NCBI GenBank assembly: GCA_900550375.1
Contig: URRP01000001.1
Coordinates: 40,860-104,859 of the forward strand
Reading direction: 5' to 3'
Source: an uncultured Alistipes sp.
GTDB taxonomy: Bacteria; Bacteroidota; Bacteroidia; Bacteroidales; Rikenellaceae
DNA length: 64,000 nt
The position numbers and the translations under genes were made by a program. Of this stretch, positions 35,345-43,290 are shown piece after piece (position 1 is the stretch's first letter; every line of letters starts with the position of its first letter). The notes beneath the pieces were generated by a model that saw only the letters and a program-made list of their open reading frames with translations, ran no database searches and was not told where the DNA came from.

Positions 35345-35632
35345 CTACATGGCCACCAACATGCCGCCGGCCAGCAGCAGGAAGAGGAAGATCACCAGAA
35401 ACAACAGACCGAGAATACCGAACAGCGTCCCGATGCATCCCAGCCCCCGATCCGTCCCGACGGGCAGCGGATCCGAGATCAGCGTAAGGAGCAGCCCGAT
35501 GAGCGGCGTAAGAAACAGACTGGCCAGAAAGGCCCAGCCGAAACCGATGCGGCGTTTGCTGCCGACGATACCGACCAGCACCGAAAGGAAACAGCCCGAC
35601 ATCAGGCCGAAAAAGAGCGCGAACAGAGACAT
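35345..35632 (-). CDS. Small hydrophobic membrane protein of unknown function
   Basis: 95 residues from MSLFALFFG; three hydrophobic segments separated by a basic loop (SKRRIGFG) and a short polar one (SDPLPVGTDRG). No family recognised. Its start is 11 bases after the stop of the upstream methyltransferase gene on the same strand, so it is probably the last gene of that transcript. Confidence 0.75.
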   Translation of the reverse strand: MSLFALFFGLMSGCFLSVLVGIVGSKRRIGFGWAFLASLFLTPLIGLLLTLISDPLPVGTDRGLGCIGTLFGILGLLFLVIFLFLLLAGGMLVAM

Positions 35633-35643
35633 ATCCAATTTAA

Positions 35644-36549
35644 TTAACGGGTGAAACGATAGTAAATTCCCAGCGGCAGCTGTTTCGAGAAGGGGTCTTC
35701 GAAATAAAGCTCGCCGTGCTGCTCGTCGGCCGGCGCGCCGAATGCCTGCCGAACGGCCGTGCGGGCCAGCATCGCCGAAAGTCCCATCGAATAGAGGTTG
35801 AGCACCAGAAAAGCTCCCGCATCGGGAGAGAGCAGCTGTGCACAGCAGGCCAGCATCTCGCCGATGTGCTCCTCGAGAATCCATTTCTCGCCGTCGGCAC
35901 CGCGCCCATAAGCCGGAGGATCGAGCACGATGGCGTCGTAACGGCTGCCACGCCGCACCTCGCGCCGCACGAATTTCAGTGCATCCTCCACGATCCAGCG
36001 CACGCCGTCCAACCCGCTCGACTCCATGTTTTCACGCGCCCACGTCACCACCTGCCGAACCGAGTCGACGTGCGTCGCTTCGGCTCCTGCCGCACAAGCG
36101 GCCAGTGTCGCCCCGCCCGTGTAGGCGAAGAGATTCAGCAGACGCGGCCGACGGCCCCCTTCGGCCAGTGCACGGCAGCGGTCGTAGATGAAGTTCCAGT
36201 TGGCTGCCTGTTCGGGAAAGATACCTACGTGCTTGAACGAGGTCAGCCCCATGCGCATACGCAGATGCATCCCCTCGTAATCGTAGGCCACCACCCAGCG
36301 GTCGGGCGTCTGCGGTTTGAGCCGCCACTCGCCCCGTTCGTCGCTGCGCGCATCGCGCAGAAACGCGGCGTCGGCACGCCGGCGCCACTCCTCTTCGGTG
36401 AGCGAGCGATGCCAGATCGCCTGCGGTTCGGGGCGGCGCGTGACGTAGCGGCCGAAACGTTCGAGTTTCTCGAAATCGCCCGAATCGAGCAGTTCGTAGT
36501 CCGAGAGGACGGGAGTGAGCGAAGTATTGTTCATGCTATCTATTGGCAA
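35644..36549 (-). CDS. RlmI-like class I SAM-dependent rRNA methyltransferase
   Basis: 301 residues. The SAM site LLNLFAYTGGATLAACAAGA (about 137-156) and LDPPAYGRG (about 210) follow the pattern of the Rlm/RsmB-related family that methylates 23S rRNA cytosine, or of related enzymes lacking the C5 cysteine. No PUA domain is present at the N-terminus, which differs from RlmI. A second ATG (MNNTSL, 36,534) may be the true start. Confidence 0.82.
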   Translation of the reverse strand: MPIDSMNNTSLTPVLSDYELLDSGDFEKLERFGRYVTRRPEPQAIWHRSLTEEEWRRRADAAFLRDARSDERGEWRLKPQTPDRWVVAYDYEGMHLRMRMGLTSFKHVGIFPEQAANWNFIYDRCRALAEGGRRPRLLNLFAYTGGATLAACAAGAEATHVDSVRQVVTWARENMESSGLDGVRWIVEDALKFVRREVRRGSRYDAIVLDPPAYGRGADGEKWILEEHIGEMLACCAQLLSPDAGAFLVLNLYSMGLSAMLARTAVRQAFGAPADEQHGELYFEDPFSKQLPLGIYYRFTR

Positions 36550-36575
36550 TTGTATCGTATTTTTTCGATCGACGT

Positions 36576-38378
36576 CTATCGTTCATCGATCAAACTCATT
36601 TCGCAGCGTGCGCAGTCGAACGCCAGCCGGTAACGCATCGTCCCGCGTACCAGAAAGAGGTCGCCCTGCAAGCGCGAACCTTTGCGCAGACATTCGCCGA
36701 TCTCACGGCGGAGGCAGTAGGCCGAGCGCATCACCCGCCGGCCGGCCGTCGAGGCGTCACGATCGAGTCCCTGCTCGATACGTGTCACGCCGTGATCGCG
36801 GTAAAATTGCTCCGCCAGCCGGTTGACGACATTTCCTTCGGCCGAAAGCGTCGCTGCGGGATAGGGCACATGCGGCTCTTCGGGCAAGATACGATGTTCG
36901 GGAATCCGTGCGATGCGCAAGTTGCGCAACTCCTCCAACGCTTCGCGCCGCAGCGCACCGGCCAGCGACACGGGAACGAACCGGTCGGTCCCCGTCACCT
37001 CGACCTGCCGCACATCGAAAGGCGTATCGCCGCTGCGGGCGGCCTGCGTCCGCAGCAGATCGGCCATTTTCGCGGGATCGCCCGCCGGTTCGAACGCACC
37101 TTCGCGCGAAGCCTCCGCCGTTATCCCCTCGCAATCGACATACCGAAACGTCACCCGTGAGGGAGTAACCGTCACATACGCCGCCGCGGGGATGACGCGC
37201 CGCATCCGGCTGCGCTCCAGCTGCAAGCGAAAACGATTGTCCAGATTGCGATAGACCGCCGCACCGGAACGGATCGACTCCGGCATCCGGTTGGGCACGA
37301 CGCGGCGTCCCGCGACCGAATTGACGTTCGTCCCGTCGGCACCGATGCAGATGCCGTCGCCCGGAGCGAGCGCAGCATCGCGGTCGAGCGTCAAACTGCG
37401 GGCGTCGCACGCAGCGACCCGCCCCACGAACTCGCCGACCGACTTGGGGGTGTCGAACGACGCCACACCCGCCGACCGGCCTGCAAAGAAATACTCCGAT
37501 TCGCCGCGCGTGAAGCTCTTCGACGGATCGGGCGTGAAATCGAGCCGCGTCTCCCCGACCGACGCGCGGCAGCAGTCGCCGCGCAAAGCGACCGCTTCGT
37601 CGAGCCGCCGCCGGTAGTAGGCCGTCACGTTGCGGATATAGCCTTCGTCCTTGAGACGTCCCTCGATCTTGAACGAGGTGACACCCGCATCGATCAGCTC
37701 GCCCAGCCGCGCCGCGAGATTGAGGTCGCGTACCGAGAGCAGATGCTTGCCGCGCAGAATCCGCCGGCCGGCCGCATCTTCCAGATCGTAGCTCAGGCGG
37801 CACGGCTGGCTGCACTCGCCCCTGTTTCCGCTGCGCGCCGACATCGCACGCGACAGGTAGCACTGCCCGCTGTACCCCACGCAGATCGCGCCGTGGACGA
37901 AACACTCGACCTCGGCGGTCGTCGCACGGCAGATCGCACGGATTTCGTCGAGCGACAGCGCCCGTTCCAGAATCACACGTGCAAAGCCCGCACGCGCCAG
38001 AAAGGCCGCGTCGTCAGGCGTGCGGATCGCCGTCTGCGTCGAGGCGTGCAGTTCGACGGGCAGCGACATACGCCGCAAGGCCATATCCTGCACGATGAGC
38101 GCGTCGACACCCGCCGCAATCAACTCGCGGGCCTGCCGTTCGGCGGCGGCGAGTTCGTCGTCGTAAAGCAGCGTATTGAGCGTGGCGTGCACCCGCACGC
38201 CGTAGAGGTGTGCATACTCTACCGTCCGGCGGATGTCGTCGACGGAATTCGCGGCCGCATGGCGCGCACCGAACCGCGCACCGCCGATATAGATCGCATC
38301 GGCGCCGGCATCGACGGCCGCAACCGCCGAAGCGTAGTCCCGCGCAGGGGCCAGCAGTTCGAGTCGTTTCAGTTCCAT
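36576..38378 (-). CDS. U32-family protein with C-terminal DUF3656 (RlhA/TrhP-like RNA hydroxylation)
   Basis: 600 residues. The U32 signature is complete: ECFVHGAICVGYSGQCYLS (about residues 157-175), with further cysteines in GECSQPC. The long form with a C-terminal extension, as in E. coli RlhA (23S rRNA C2501 hydroxylation), distinguishes it from the shorter tRNA enzyme TrhP; which RNA it serves is not decidable here. Annotation as a collagenase-like peptidase is historical. Transcription probably starts in a repeat-borne promoter about 95 bases upstream. Confidence 0.88.
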   Translation of the reverse strand: MELKRLELLAPARDYASAVAAVDAGADAIYIGGARFGARHAAANSVDDIRRTVEYAHLYGVRVHATLNTLLYDDELAAAERQARELIAAGVDALIVQDMALRRMSLPVELHASTQTAIRTPDDAAFLARAGFARVILERALSLDEIRAICRATTAEVECFVHGAICVGYSGQCYLSRAMSARSGNRGECSQPCRLSYDLEDAAGRRILRGKHLLSVRDLNLAARLGELIDAGVTSFKIEGRLKDEGYIRNVTAYYRRRLDEAVALRGDCCRASVGETRLDFTPDPSKSFTRGESEYFFAGRSAGVASFDTPKSVGEFVGRVAACDARSLTLDRDAALAPGDGICIGADGTNVNSVAGRRVVPNRMPESIRSGAAVYRNLDNRFRLQLERSRMRRVIPAAAYVTVTPSRVTFRYVDCEGITAEASREGAFEPAGDPAKMADLLRTQAARSGDTPFDVRQVEVTGTDRFVPVSLAGALRREALEELRNLRIARIPEHRILPEEPHVPYPAATLSAEGNVVNRLAEQFYRDHGVTRIEQGLDRDASTAGRRVMRSAYCLRREIGECLRKGSRLQGDLFLVRGTMRYRLAFDCARCEMSLIDER

Positions 38379-38473
38379 AAAGCGGCGTCACACCGGCTGA
38401 AAACGAGATTGCGCCCCTCTAATTCACGCATCGAGTGCCGGGAAGCAATCTGTCCGAACCGGAGTTTTCATTG

Positions 38474-38506
38474 CAAAGATACGAATAAGCCGAGCGCAAA
38501 AGCAAA
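38474..38506 (-). promoter_or_regulatory. Repeat-borne promoter upstream of the U32 gene
   Basis: On the minus strand: TTTG (38,503-38,506), 21 bases, TATCTTTG (38,474-38,481). Both boxes match the Bacteroidetes consensus. They are parts of the first copy of the tandem repeat, about 95 bases upstream of the start codon. Confidence 0.75.
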
Positions 38507-38691
38507 TTTTATTTGTATTTTGCCGAGGTGGAGTATCTAAGGCGCAGCCAAAGTACGAATAAGCCGCGGGCAAAAGCAAATTTTATTTGTATTTTGCCGA
38601 GGCGGAGTATCTAAGGCGCAGCCAAAGTACGAATAAGCCGCGGGCAAAAGCAAATTTCAATTGCATTTTGCCGAGACGCAGTTGCCAAAAC
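38474..38691 (-). repeat. Three tandem copies of a 74-75 bp promoter-bearing repeat
   Basis: Copies begin at 38,474, 38,549 and 38,623. Each has an internal hairpin (GCAAAAGCAAAT ... ATTTGTATTTTGC), then GCCGAGG(T/C)GGAGTATCTAAGG. Only the copy nearest the gene keeps an intact TATCTTTG; in the other two one base is lost (TACTTTG on the minus strand). The third copy diverges after its hairpin. Confidence 0.85.
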
Positions 38692-38860
38692 GGTTCGTCA
38701 CCGGCGGCCGGAACTGCACAAGCTCCGCCGAGTGCAGTCCGCCGCATGGGACGGCGGCGAACTGCCGACATCGCAAAGCGATGTCGAAAAAGCGCCCGCA
38801 AACCGACAAAAGGTCAAAATTGCGGATAAGCATAGCGGGCAGCAGCGAGCGTTGTTTAAT

Positions 38861-38982
38861 TGTCATTCCGAGCGAAGTGAAACGAAGCGTGGAAATCGGC
38901 CGCTGTTTGTTTCTCGTCCGTCGTTGTTTCCAAGCAATTGATCCTCACGTCGCAACCGCAGGTTGCTCCTCAGGATGACAAC
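38861..38982. repeat. MITE-like element with TGTCATTCCGAG / CTCAGGATGACA ends
   Basis: TTGTCATTCCGAG at the left and, inverted, CTCAGGATGACAA at the right form imperfect terminal inverted repeats about 120 bases apart. There is no coding capacity. Similar ends recur nearby at 39,044-39,057, 39,073-39,089, 39,094-39,180 and 39,332-39,345. Confidence 0.65.
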
Positions 38983-39093
38983 AAAAAACTTCGCACCTCC
39001 TCAAGACGACAAAACAAAAAGAAACGGAAGGGCATTGCGCGCTCCTCAGAATGACAACAAGGGAGAGAACGCCCTCCTCAGGATGACAAATCC

Positions 39094-39180
39094 GGTCATT
39101 CCGAGCGAGCAGCAGCAAGCGTGGGAATCTACCGATTGAATTGTCATTCCGAGCGAGCGACAGCAAGCGTGGGAATCTAC
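39094..39180. repeat. Two direct copies of the GTCATTCCGAGCGAG element
   Basis: GTCATTCCGAGCGAGC followed within about 20 bases by GTGGGAATCTACCG occurs twice in the same orientation (39,095-39,134 and 39,142-39,182). They belong to the family seen at 38,861-38,982. Confidence 0.7.
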
Positions 39181-39215
39181 CGCTTTCTGTTGCTTGTCCG
39201 CTGTTGCTTTCTTCT

Positions 39216-39241
39216 GTACTTTTGGCTTGACCCAAAAGTAC
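39216..39241. repeat. Hairpin GTACTTTTGG / CCAAAAGTAC
   Basis: Perfect 10 bp arms with a 6-base loop, directly followed by a further AAAAGG. A palindromic intergenic element; no T-run on the plus strand. Confidence 0.6.
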
Positions 39242-39385
39242 CAAAAGGTCAAGCACTGCGACCATGCAGGCCTGCGGCCTGCTGAAGAATACATCAAGCG
39301 GTCGATCCTCGCGTCGGACCTGCGGCCCTCTTCAGGATGACAACAACAGCGCGCGGCGAAGTTGCCAAATCGGTTCGCCGCCGGA

Positions 39386-39419
39386 CAAAAAAAGAGGAGC
39401 CCCCTTGCTTAGCTCCTCC
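39386..39419 (-). terminator. Terminator after the PI-PLC lipoprotein gene
   Basis: GAGGAGC / GCTCCTC arms with a loop of 11 bases; on the minus strand the hairpin is followed by seven T residues. It lies about 30 bases beyond the stop. Confidence 0.8.
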
Positions 39420-39449
39420 GAAACAACACACATGACACCTTCCCGTCGG

Positions 39450-41231
39450 CTAACGGGCGCAAGGGAGATGATAACAGAAATTCTGGTCGACGACCGTTCG
39501 CAGCAGCTTGTCGCCCGAAGAACCGGAATCGCCTGCAAAATCCATCATCACGACACCGGTACAACCGGAGCGGGCAGCCAGATAGTTATAAGCAGCCGGA
39601 TTCAGTTTCTTGGCATTCGATTCAGGGGTAGTTACGACGGCCGTGGCCAGACTCGTGAAGTTGAAGAGCCAGTCCGTTCCATTTTTGCCGCGCGCCTTGT
39701 CCAGATAGGCGGTGATCGCACTCTTCTTGTTGTCGATGCCGGTCGTACCTCCGTATTTATCCTGAATAAAGAGCGTCGCGGAGGCCGAACCGTTGACGAT
39801 CGACGAGGTCTGATCCGTCACGTCGTCGCGCCACGACGTGATCTTCCCGCCGACGAGTGTTCCGTCGTAGTCCGTCCGCGTGAGAATCAATATCTTCCCT
39901 CGCATCGCACCCAGCGTCAGGCCGGATCGGAAATCGAGAAAACGGTCGCGATAGGCGCTCGAAGCGAGATAACGTCCCATCGCCGAGGCCCACGAAGTGC
40001 CGTTGCCCTTCCCGCTTTGGAACTGCATCTGTACGAAACAAGCCTCCGAAGGGTTGGCCGTCAGATAACGGTCCATCGCCGCAATCGCCGCATCGAACGT
40101 CACGCCGGTCGAGGACCCGTGGTAAATCATCAGATCGTCGGAGCCGGTAGGCCGCAGGTCGAAAAACCGTACACCGAGTTCGAGCTGCTGCTGCAACGTC
40201 TTGCTCTGGCACTTCGACCAGATATTGAGCGTAGAGGTCGCTGCATCGTGCGTCCCGGGAATCGACACCCCCGAAACATAGGCATTGTCGGGCAGGTATT
40301 TCATCCACGAAGCATATAATTTCGTCCGTGCATTTTCGGTCATCGCCGGCAATGTACCCATTGCAATCGCATAACGCTTGCCTCCGGTAAGCGGCTTAGC
40401 GCAACTCCGGCCCACAACGCCATTCGTCGTTACCACGTCGACGCGCAAGCCGACAAAACTGCTTTGCGACACGACGACCGCTATCGCCCGACAAGTCTCG
40501 CCGGCAGACAGCTTCACACCCGGCGTTCCATCGGCCTGAAGCATCCTCACGGCAACGACATTCGACGCCTCCGTCATCCCGCTGAGACGATTCGTCCGCA
40601 GATCGTAGGTAAACGTCCCCGCCAGCTTTTCGTCGGGCTGCGTCGAACGGACAACGACCTGCCGGACTTCGGTCTCCGCCGATGCCTCGAAGGTGATGTC
40701 GAGCAGCGTCACGACAGGCCGGAAGTGGAGTTTCACGGCCGAAGTCTTCGGTTCGATCCCCACCTCCGCAGCGGCCAGATAGAGCAGCCGGGGGTCATAG
40801 GCACCTCCCCTGCACTCCTGCACCGAAGGAAGCGAAGCCTTTAGCACACCGTCACCCGAAATTTCGAGGCGGGGAGTATCCGCAGGCGAAAAGGCGTAGA
40901 AATCGTGCAATCCTTCGCCCCACTGCTGCGAACCGTCGGTATCGAACGAAGCCGAAACACTGTGGTCGTCGGCGCACGTCAGCGTATAGCGGCTCACCGC
41001 AGGCGCAGCCTGCGCACAACTCAAATGTACGATATCACCGTTGCGCCAGTAGACCGGCACCTTTCCGTCGGCGGGATCACCCAGCGCGGCACGTGTGGCG
41101 TCGCACGTACCCTCGAAATGGATCGGCTGCCCTGCATCGCCCGCAGCAGCCTCATCGGCCGTATCGCGGGAACATCCTGCGCAAACGATTGTCCAACCGA
41201 AAAGGAGACCTATAATTATCGAATTTTTCAT
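39450..41231 (-). CDS. Fimbrillin-like lipoprotein fused to a PI-PLC domain
   Basis: 593 residues from MKNSIIIGLLFGWTIVCAGC (Cys 20). The first part (about 35-295) resembles the beta-rich fimbrillin/Mfa family: R-A-A-L near the N-terminus, W-x-x-G-D, and DFYAFSP. The second part (about 305-593) is a phosphatidylinositol-specific phospholipase C X-type domain with SIPGTHDA (H328), RFFDLRP, and YHGSS (H371), the two catalytic histidines. It would be an outer-membrane lipoprotein that displays a lipase. An upstream ATG (41,246) is rejected because it overlaps the stop of the peptide gene, which ends 1 base before this start. Confidence 0.85.
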   Translation of the reverse strand: MKNSIIIGLLFGWTIVCAGCSRDTADEAAAGDAGQPIHFEGTCDATRAALGDPADGKVPVYWRNGDIVHLSCAQAAPAVSRYTLTCADDHSVSASFDTDGSQQWGEGLHDFYAFSPADTPRLEISGDGVLKASLPSVQECRGGAYDPRLLYLAAAEVGIEPKTSAVKLHFRPVVTLLDITFEASAETEVRQVVVRSTQPDEKLAGTFTYDLRTNRLSGMTEASNVVAVRMLQADGTPGVKLSAGETCRAIAVVVSQSSFVGLRVDVVTTNGVVGRSCAKPLTGGKRYAIAMGTLPAMTENARTKLYASWMKYLPDNAYVSGVSIPGTHDAATSTLNIWSKCQSKTLQQQLELGVRFFDLRPTGSDDLMIYHGSSTGVTFDAAIAAMDRYLTANPSEACFVQMQFQSGKGNGTSWASAMGRYLASSAYRDRFLDFRSGLTLGAMRGKILILTRTDYDGTLVGGKITSWRDDVTDQTSSIVNGSASATLFIQDKYGGTTGIDNKKSAITAYLDKARGKNGTDWLFNFTSLATAVVTTPESNAKKLNPAAYNYLAARSGCTGVVMMDFAGDSGSSGDKLLRTVVDQNFCYHLPCAR

Positions 41232-41232
41232 C

Positions 41233-41373
41233 TCAGTCCCATTCATCGAGGTTGGGTTTTCCTCCGTCGTCGAAGCCGTCGGACTCCGCTCCGTTTTCGG
41301 TGGCGGCGAATCCTCGCTCGACAGTCAGCGTCGATTGCTCGATGCAGGGCGGAATATATCTGTCGTATTTCAA
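41233..41373 (-). CDS. Small peptide preceding a fimbrillin lipoprotein (46 aa, TTG start)
   Basis: Reading from a TTG gives (M)KYDRYIPPCIEQSTLTVE, then RGFAATENGAE, an acidic Gly/Asp-rich tail ending in DEWD. It matches the other two peptides of the window in the spaced pattern Y-x2-P-x2-E-x6-E-x2-F-A-A-[ST]. There is no ATG in frame upstream before a stop, so the TTG start is the best guess (another TTG lies 12 bases upstream). No signal peptide. It is tightly coupled to the PI-PLC lipoprotein gene. Function unknown. Confidence 0.75.
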   Translation of the reverse strand: MKYDRYIPPCIEQSTLTVERGFAATENGAESDGFDDGGKPNLDEWD

Positions 41374-41395
41374 AGCAAACAACTATTTAAGTGAA

Positions 41396-41423
41396 GGGAA
41401 GACGTATCGAGATACGTCTTCCC
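41396..41423 (-). terminator. Long perfect hairpin after the fimbrillin lipoprotein gene
   Basis: Perfect 13 bp arms GGGAAGACGTATC / GATACGTCTTCCC with a 2-base loop, 9 bases beyond the stop of the upstream gene. The minus-strand side lacks a clean T-run, so it may be a terminator or a stability/attenuation hairpin between the two peptide-lipoprotein units. Confidence 0.65.
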
Positions 41424-41432
41424 CGCTATCGG

Positions 41433-43061
41433 TTAGTTCGCTTTACTGGCGAAACTTATATTTTTGATGTAAACAATGGCTTTATCGCCGGAAGGATTGC
41501 GCAAGGTTCCCGGAAGAATAAATCCTGCATACGTATGATCGCTCTCGGGAAAACCATTCTCAAGCACTACCGTATAATGATTCCATGTCACCGTCGTCGG
41601 ATAGCCGCTGGGAACCGTTTTTCGGGAATACGCCGCAGGAGCAATCACAACCTCCTTGAGAGCGCTTCGTCCACTGTCGCCGGTGCTCGCATTCGTCTCC
41701 AAGCCGCTTTCACCGCTCAGCGTAATGCGATTCTCTCCGATCCAGATCGGAATATTGCCGGAGTCGTACGACATCAGGCAGGCAGCATCGAATGACACGA
41801 CCACTTTATTCCCTGCCGTATAGCCGGGCAGCACGTCCGACTTCGACAGATAGAACGCCGACTGTCCGTACTTTGAGAAAATCGTATTGTCAAGCGACGA
41901 ACGATTCGCGGTATTGTCGAGAACGACCATATCAGCCCCTTCATCATCCGTTCTTACCAGTGCATGAAACCCCACGCACAAACCTCTCTTTTCATAATGC
42001 AGAGTTGCTCCGCTTCCATAATCGCCATCGGGAGCGAACTCGCTCACCAGATCAATCGCAACGGGAACCGTCCACTCGTTGGTCAGTTTCAGATTGATCG
42101 CCCGGAAATGGCCCGCCGTAAACGAAGCATCCTGATTGGTCTTCACGACGATCGACTGCGAAATGCTCTTCGTCTCGCCCGTATAGATATCCTTGCCGGT
42201 ACCGCTCAGCGTTACGACAATCCGATCCGTCGTATTGTTGTCGGAATTGGCTTTCAGCGTGAAGGGTTTCACTACGACCAAGGCATACTGATCGTCCTGA
42301 GCCTGACCGTTGCCATCCAGATACGAATCCTGCGGCGTCAGCGGATTCTCCAGATTGACGATTACCTTGCGGCTCGAAGCGGAAGCGACGCCGCCAGTAC
42401 GATAATTCACCTTCGTGACGCCGGTTACATTCTCGGGAAAGAGAATCTCCATCCCCGTTATCTGAATATTGTCATACGCAGGCTTGGCGGTCTTTTTCAC
42501 ATAGAGCCGCAGCGAAGTAAGCAGATTCGAGAAGGTCAATCGGGGACGCTGCACATGGAGGGAAGGACCGTCGACTTCGGCGCGCATCAGATTATAAATG
42601 CCCTCGAACGCATTGCCCTGTACATAACCGTCGCCCGATGCCGTGCCGATCGTATAGGTTACTTCATCACCGTCTATGCCCGCAGTTCCGGCATACGGCC
42701 ATGGATACATCAACACATAGTGCTGGGGATCTTCACCCATCGCCGTAAGATCATGCCCCGAGAGCGAAAAACGGGTCGTCTCTCCGGCCGTTTCAGCGAC
42801 AAAAGGCGCCGGAATATTCGTATACACATACTCGGGAGCCGAAGTCTGAGGCGCATACCATGCAATGGTCTTATCTTCGGCATTCCATGAATACTTCAAA
42901 GACGTATGATCCAAATCCACACGCGACTCCCCGCCGATCGTATCGAACGAGTAGACTTTCGTCTGTATCGCCGCATCGTCGGGAACATCCTGACCACAAG
43001 AAGCAAGACCGATGATCGCAATCAAAAACAAAGAAAACTTCTCTTTCATCACATTATTCAT
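41433..43061 (-). CDS. Fimbrillin-family surface lipoprotein
   Basis: 542 residues (538 if the second ATG at 43,049 is used: MKEKFSLFLIAIIGLASC). The lipobox is LASC. Beta-rich two-domain layout with KYSWNAEDKTIAWY, HYVLMYPWPYAG and TAGHFRAINLKL, as in Bacteroidetes fimbrillin (FimA/Mfa-like) proteins; such proteins form pili or surface structures after processing. It is preceded by a 44-residue peptide gene and, further up, an invertible segment, so its expression is probably phase variable. Confidence 0.83.
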   Translation of the reverse strand: MNNVMKEKFSLFLIAIIGLASCGQDVPDDAAIQTKVYSFDTIGGESRVDLDHTSLKYSWNAEDKTIAWYAPQTSAPEYVYTNIPAPFVAETAGETTRFSLSGHDLTAMGEDPQHYVLMYPWPYAGTAGIDGDEVTYTIGTASGDGYVQGNAFEGIYNLMRAEVDGPSLHVQRPRLTFSNLLTSLRLYVKKTAKPAYDNIQITGMEILFPENVTGVTKVNYRTGGVASASSRKVIVNLENPLTPQDSYLDGNGQAQDDQYALVVVKPFTLKANSDNNTTDRIVVTLSGTGKDIYTGETKSISQSIVVKTNQDASFTAGHFRAINLKLTNEWTVPVAIDLVSEFAPDGDYGSGATLHYEKRGLCVGFHALVRTDDEGADMVVLDNTANRSSLDNTIFSKYGQSAFYLSKSDVLPGYTAGNKVVVSFDAACLMSYDSGNIPIWIGENRITLSGESGLETNASTGDSGRSALKEVVIAPAAYSRKTVPSGYPTTVTWNHYTVVLENGFPESDHTYAGFILPGTLRNPSGDKAIVYIKNISFASKAN

Positions 43062-43103
43062 TTAAATTTCTTCATTACGCTGAAAGCACCTTACGAAGAG
43101 GCA

Positions 43104-43238
43104 TTACTCTTCGTCGCCCAACTCTCCATCGTCCTCGCCGGGAGTAATCTGGCCCTCACCCGAAGCGGCAAAACCCGCTTCGATTCTGATATCGACAATC
43201 TCCAGACGAGGGGATTCGTAAACACCTTTTCTCTTCAT
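43104..43238 (-). CDS. Small peptide preceding a fimbrillin lipoprotein (44 aa)
   Basis: MKRKGVYESPRLEIVDIRIE followed by AGFAASGEGQITPGEDDGEL and GDEE. It has the window-wide pattern Y-x2-P-x2-E-x6-E-x2-F-A-A-[ST], a basic start and a strongly acidic tail, and no signal peptide. It begins 34 bases downstream of the left inverted repeat of the invertible segment and would be the first gene transcribed when the promoter faces left. Function unknown. Confidence 0.85.
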   Translation of the reverse strand: MKRKGVYESPRLEIVDIRIEAGFAASGEGQITPGEDDGELGDEE

Positions 43239-43272
43239 AATCAGTTAATTAAAATATAGCACATTAAGTTGA

Positions 43273-43290
43273 ATTAAAATTACATTATGT
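43273..43290 (+). repeat. Left inverted repeat of the invertible segment
   Basis: ATTAAAATTACATTATGT; its exact reverse complement is at 43,525-43,542. It lies 34 bases upstream of the peptide gene start. Confidence 0.85.

Larger units (their letters stand above)
38379..39449. other. Repeat island without genes
   Basis: About 1.07 kb between the U32 gene and the PI-PLC lipoprotein gene. It holds three tandem copies of a promoter-bearing repeat (38,474-38,691), several TGTCATTCCGAGCG-type elements in both orientations (38,861-39,180 and 39,330-39,345), a hairpin at 39,216-39,241, and a terminator (39,386-39,419). Short reading frames here are chance products of the repeats. Confidence 0.8.

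Noticed and set aside
38474..38691. CRISPR array
   Set aside because: The repeats are contiguous, 74-75 bp long, with no spacers; no cas genes are nearby.
38587..39297. Short open frames in the repeat island
   Set aside because: They translate repeat units, contain no signal or domain, and differ in frame between copies.
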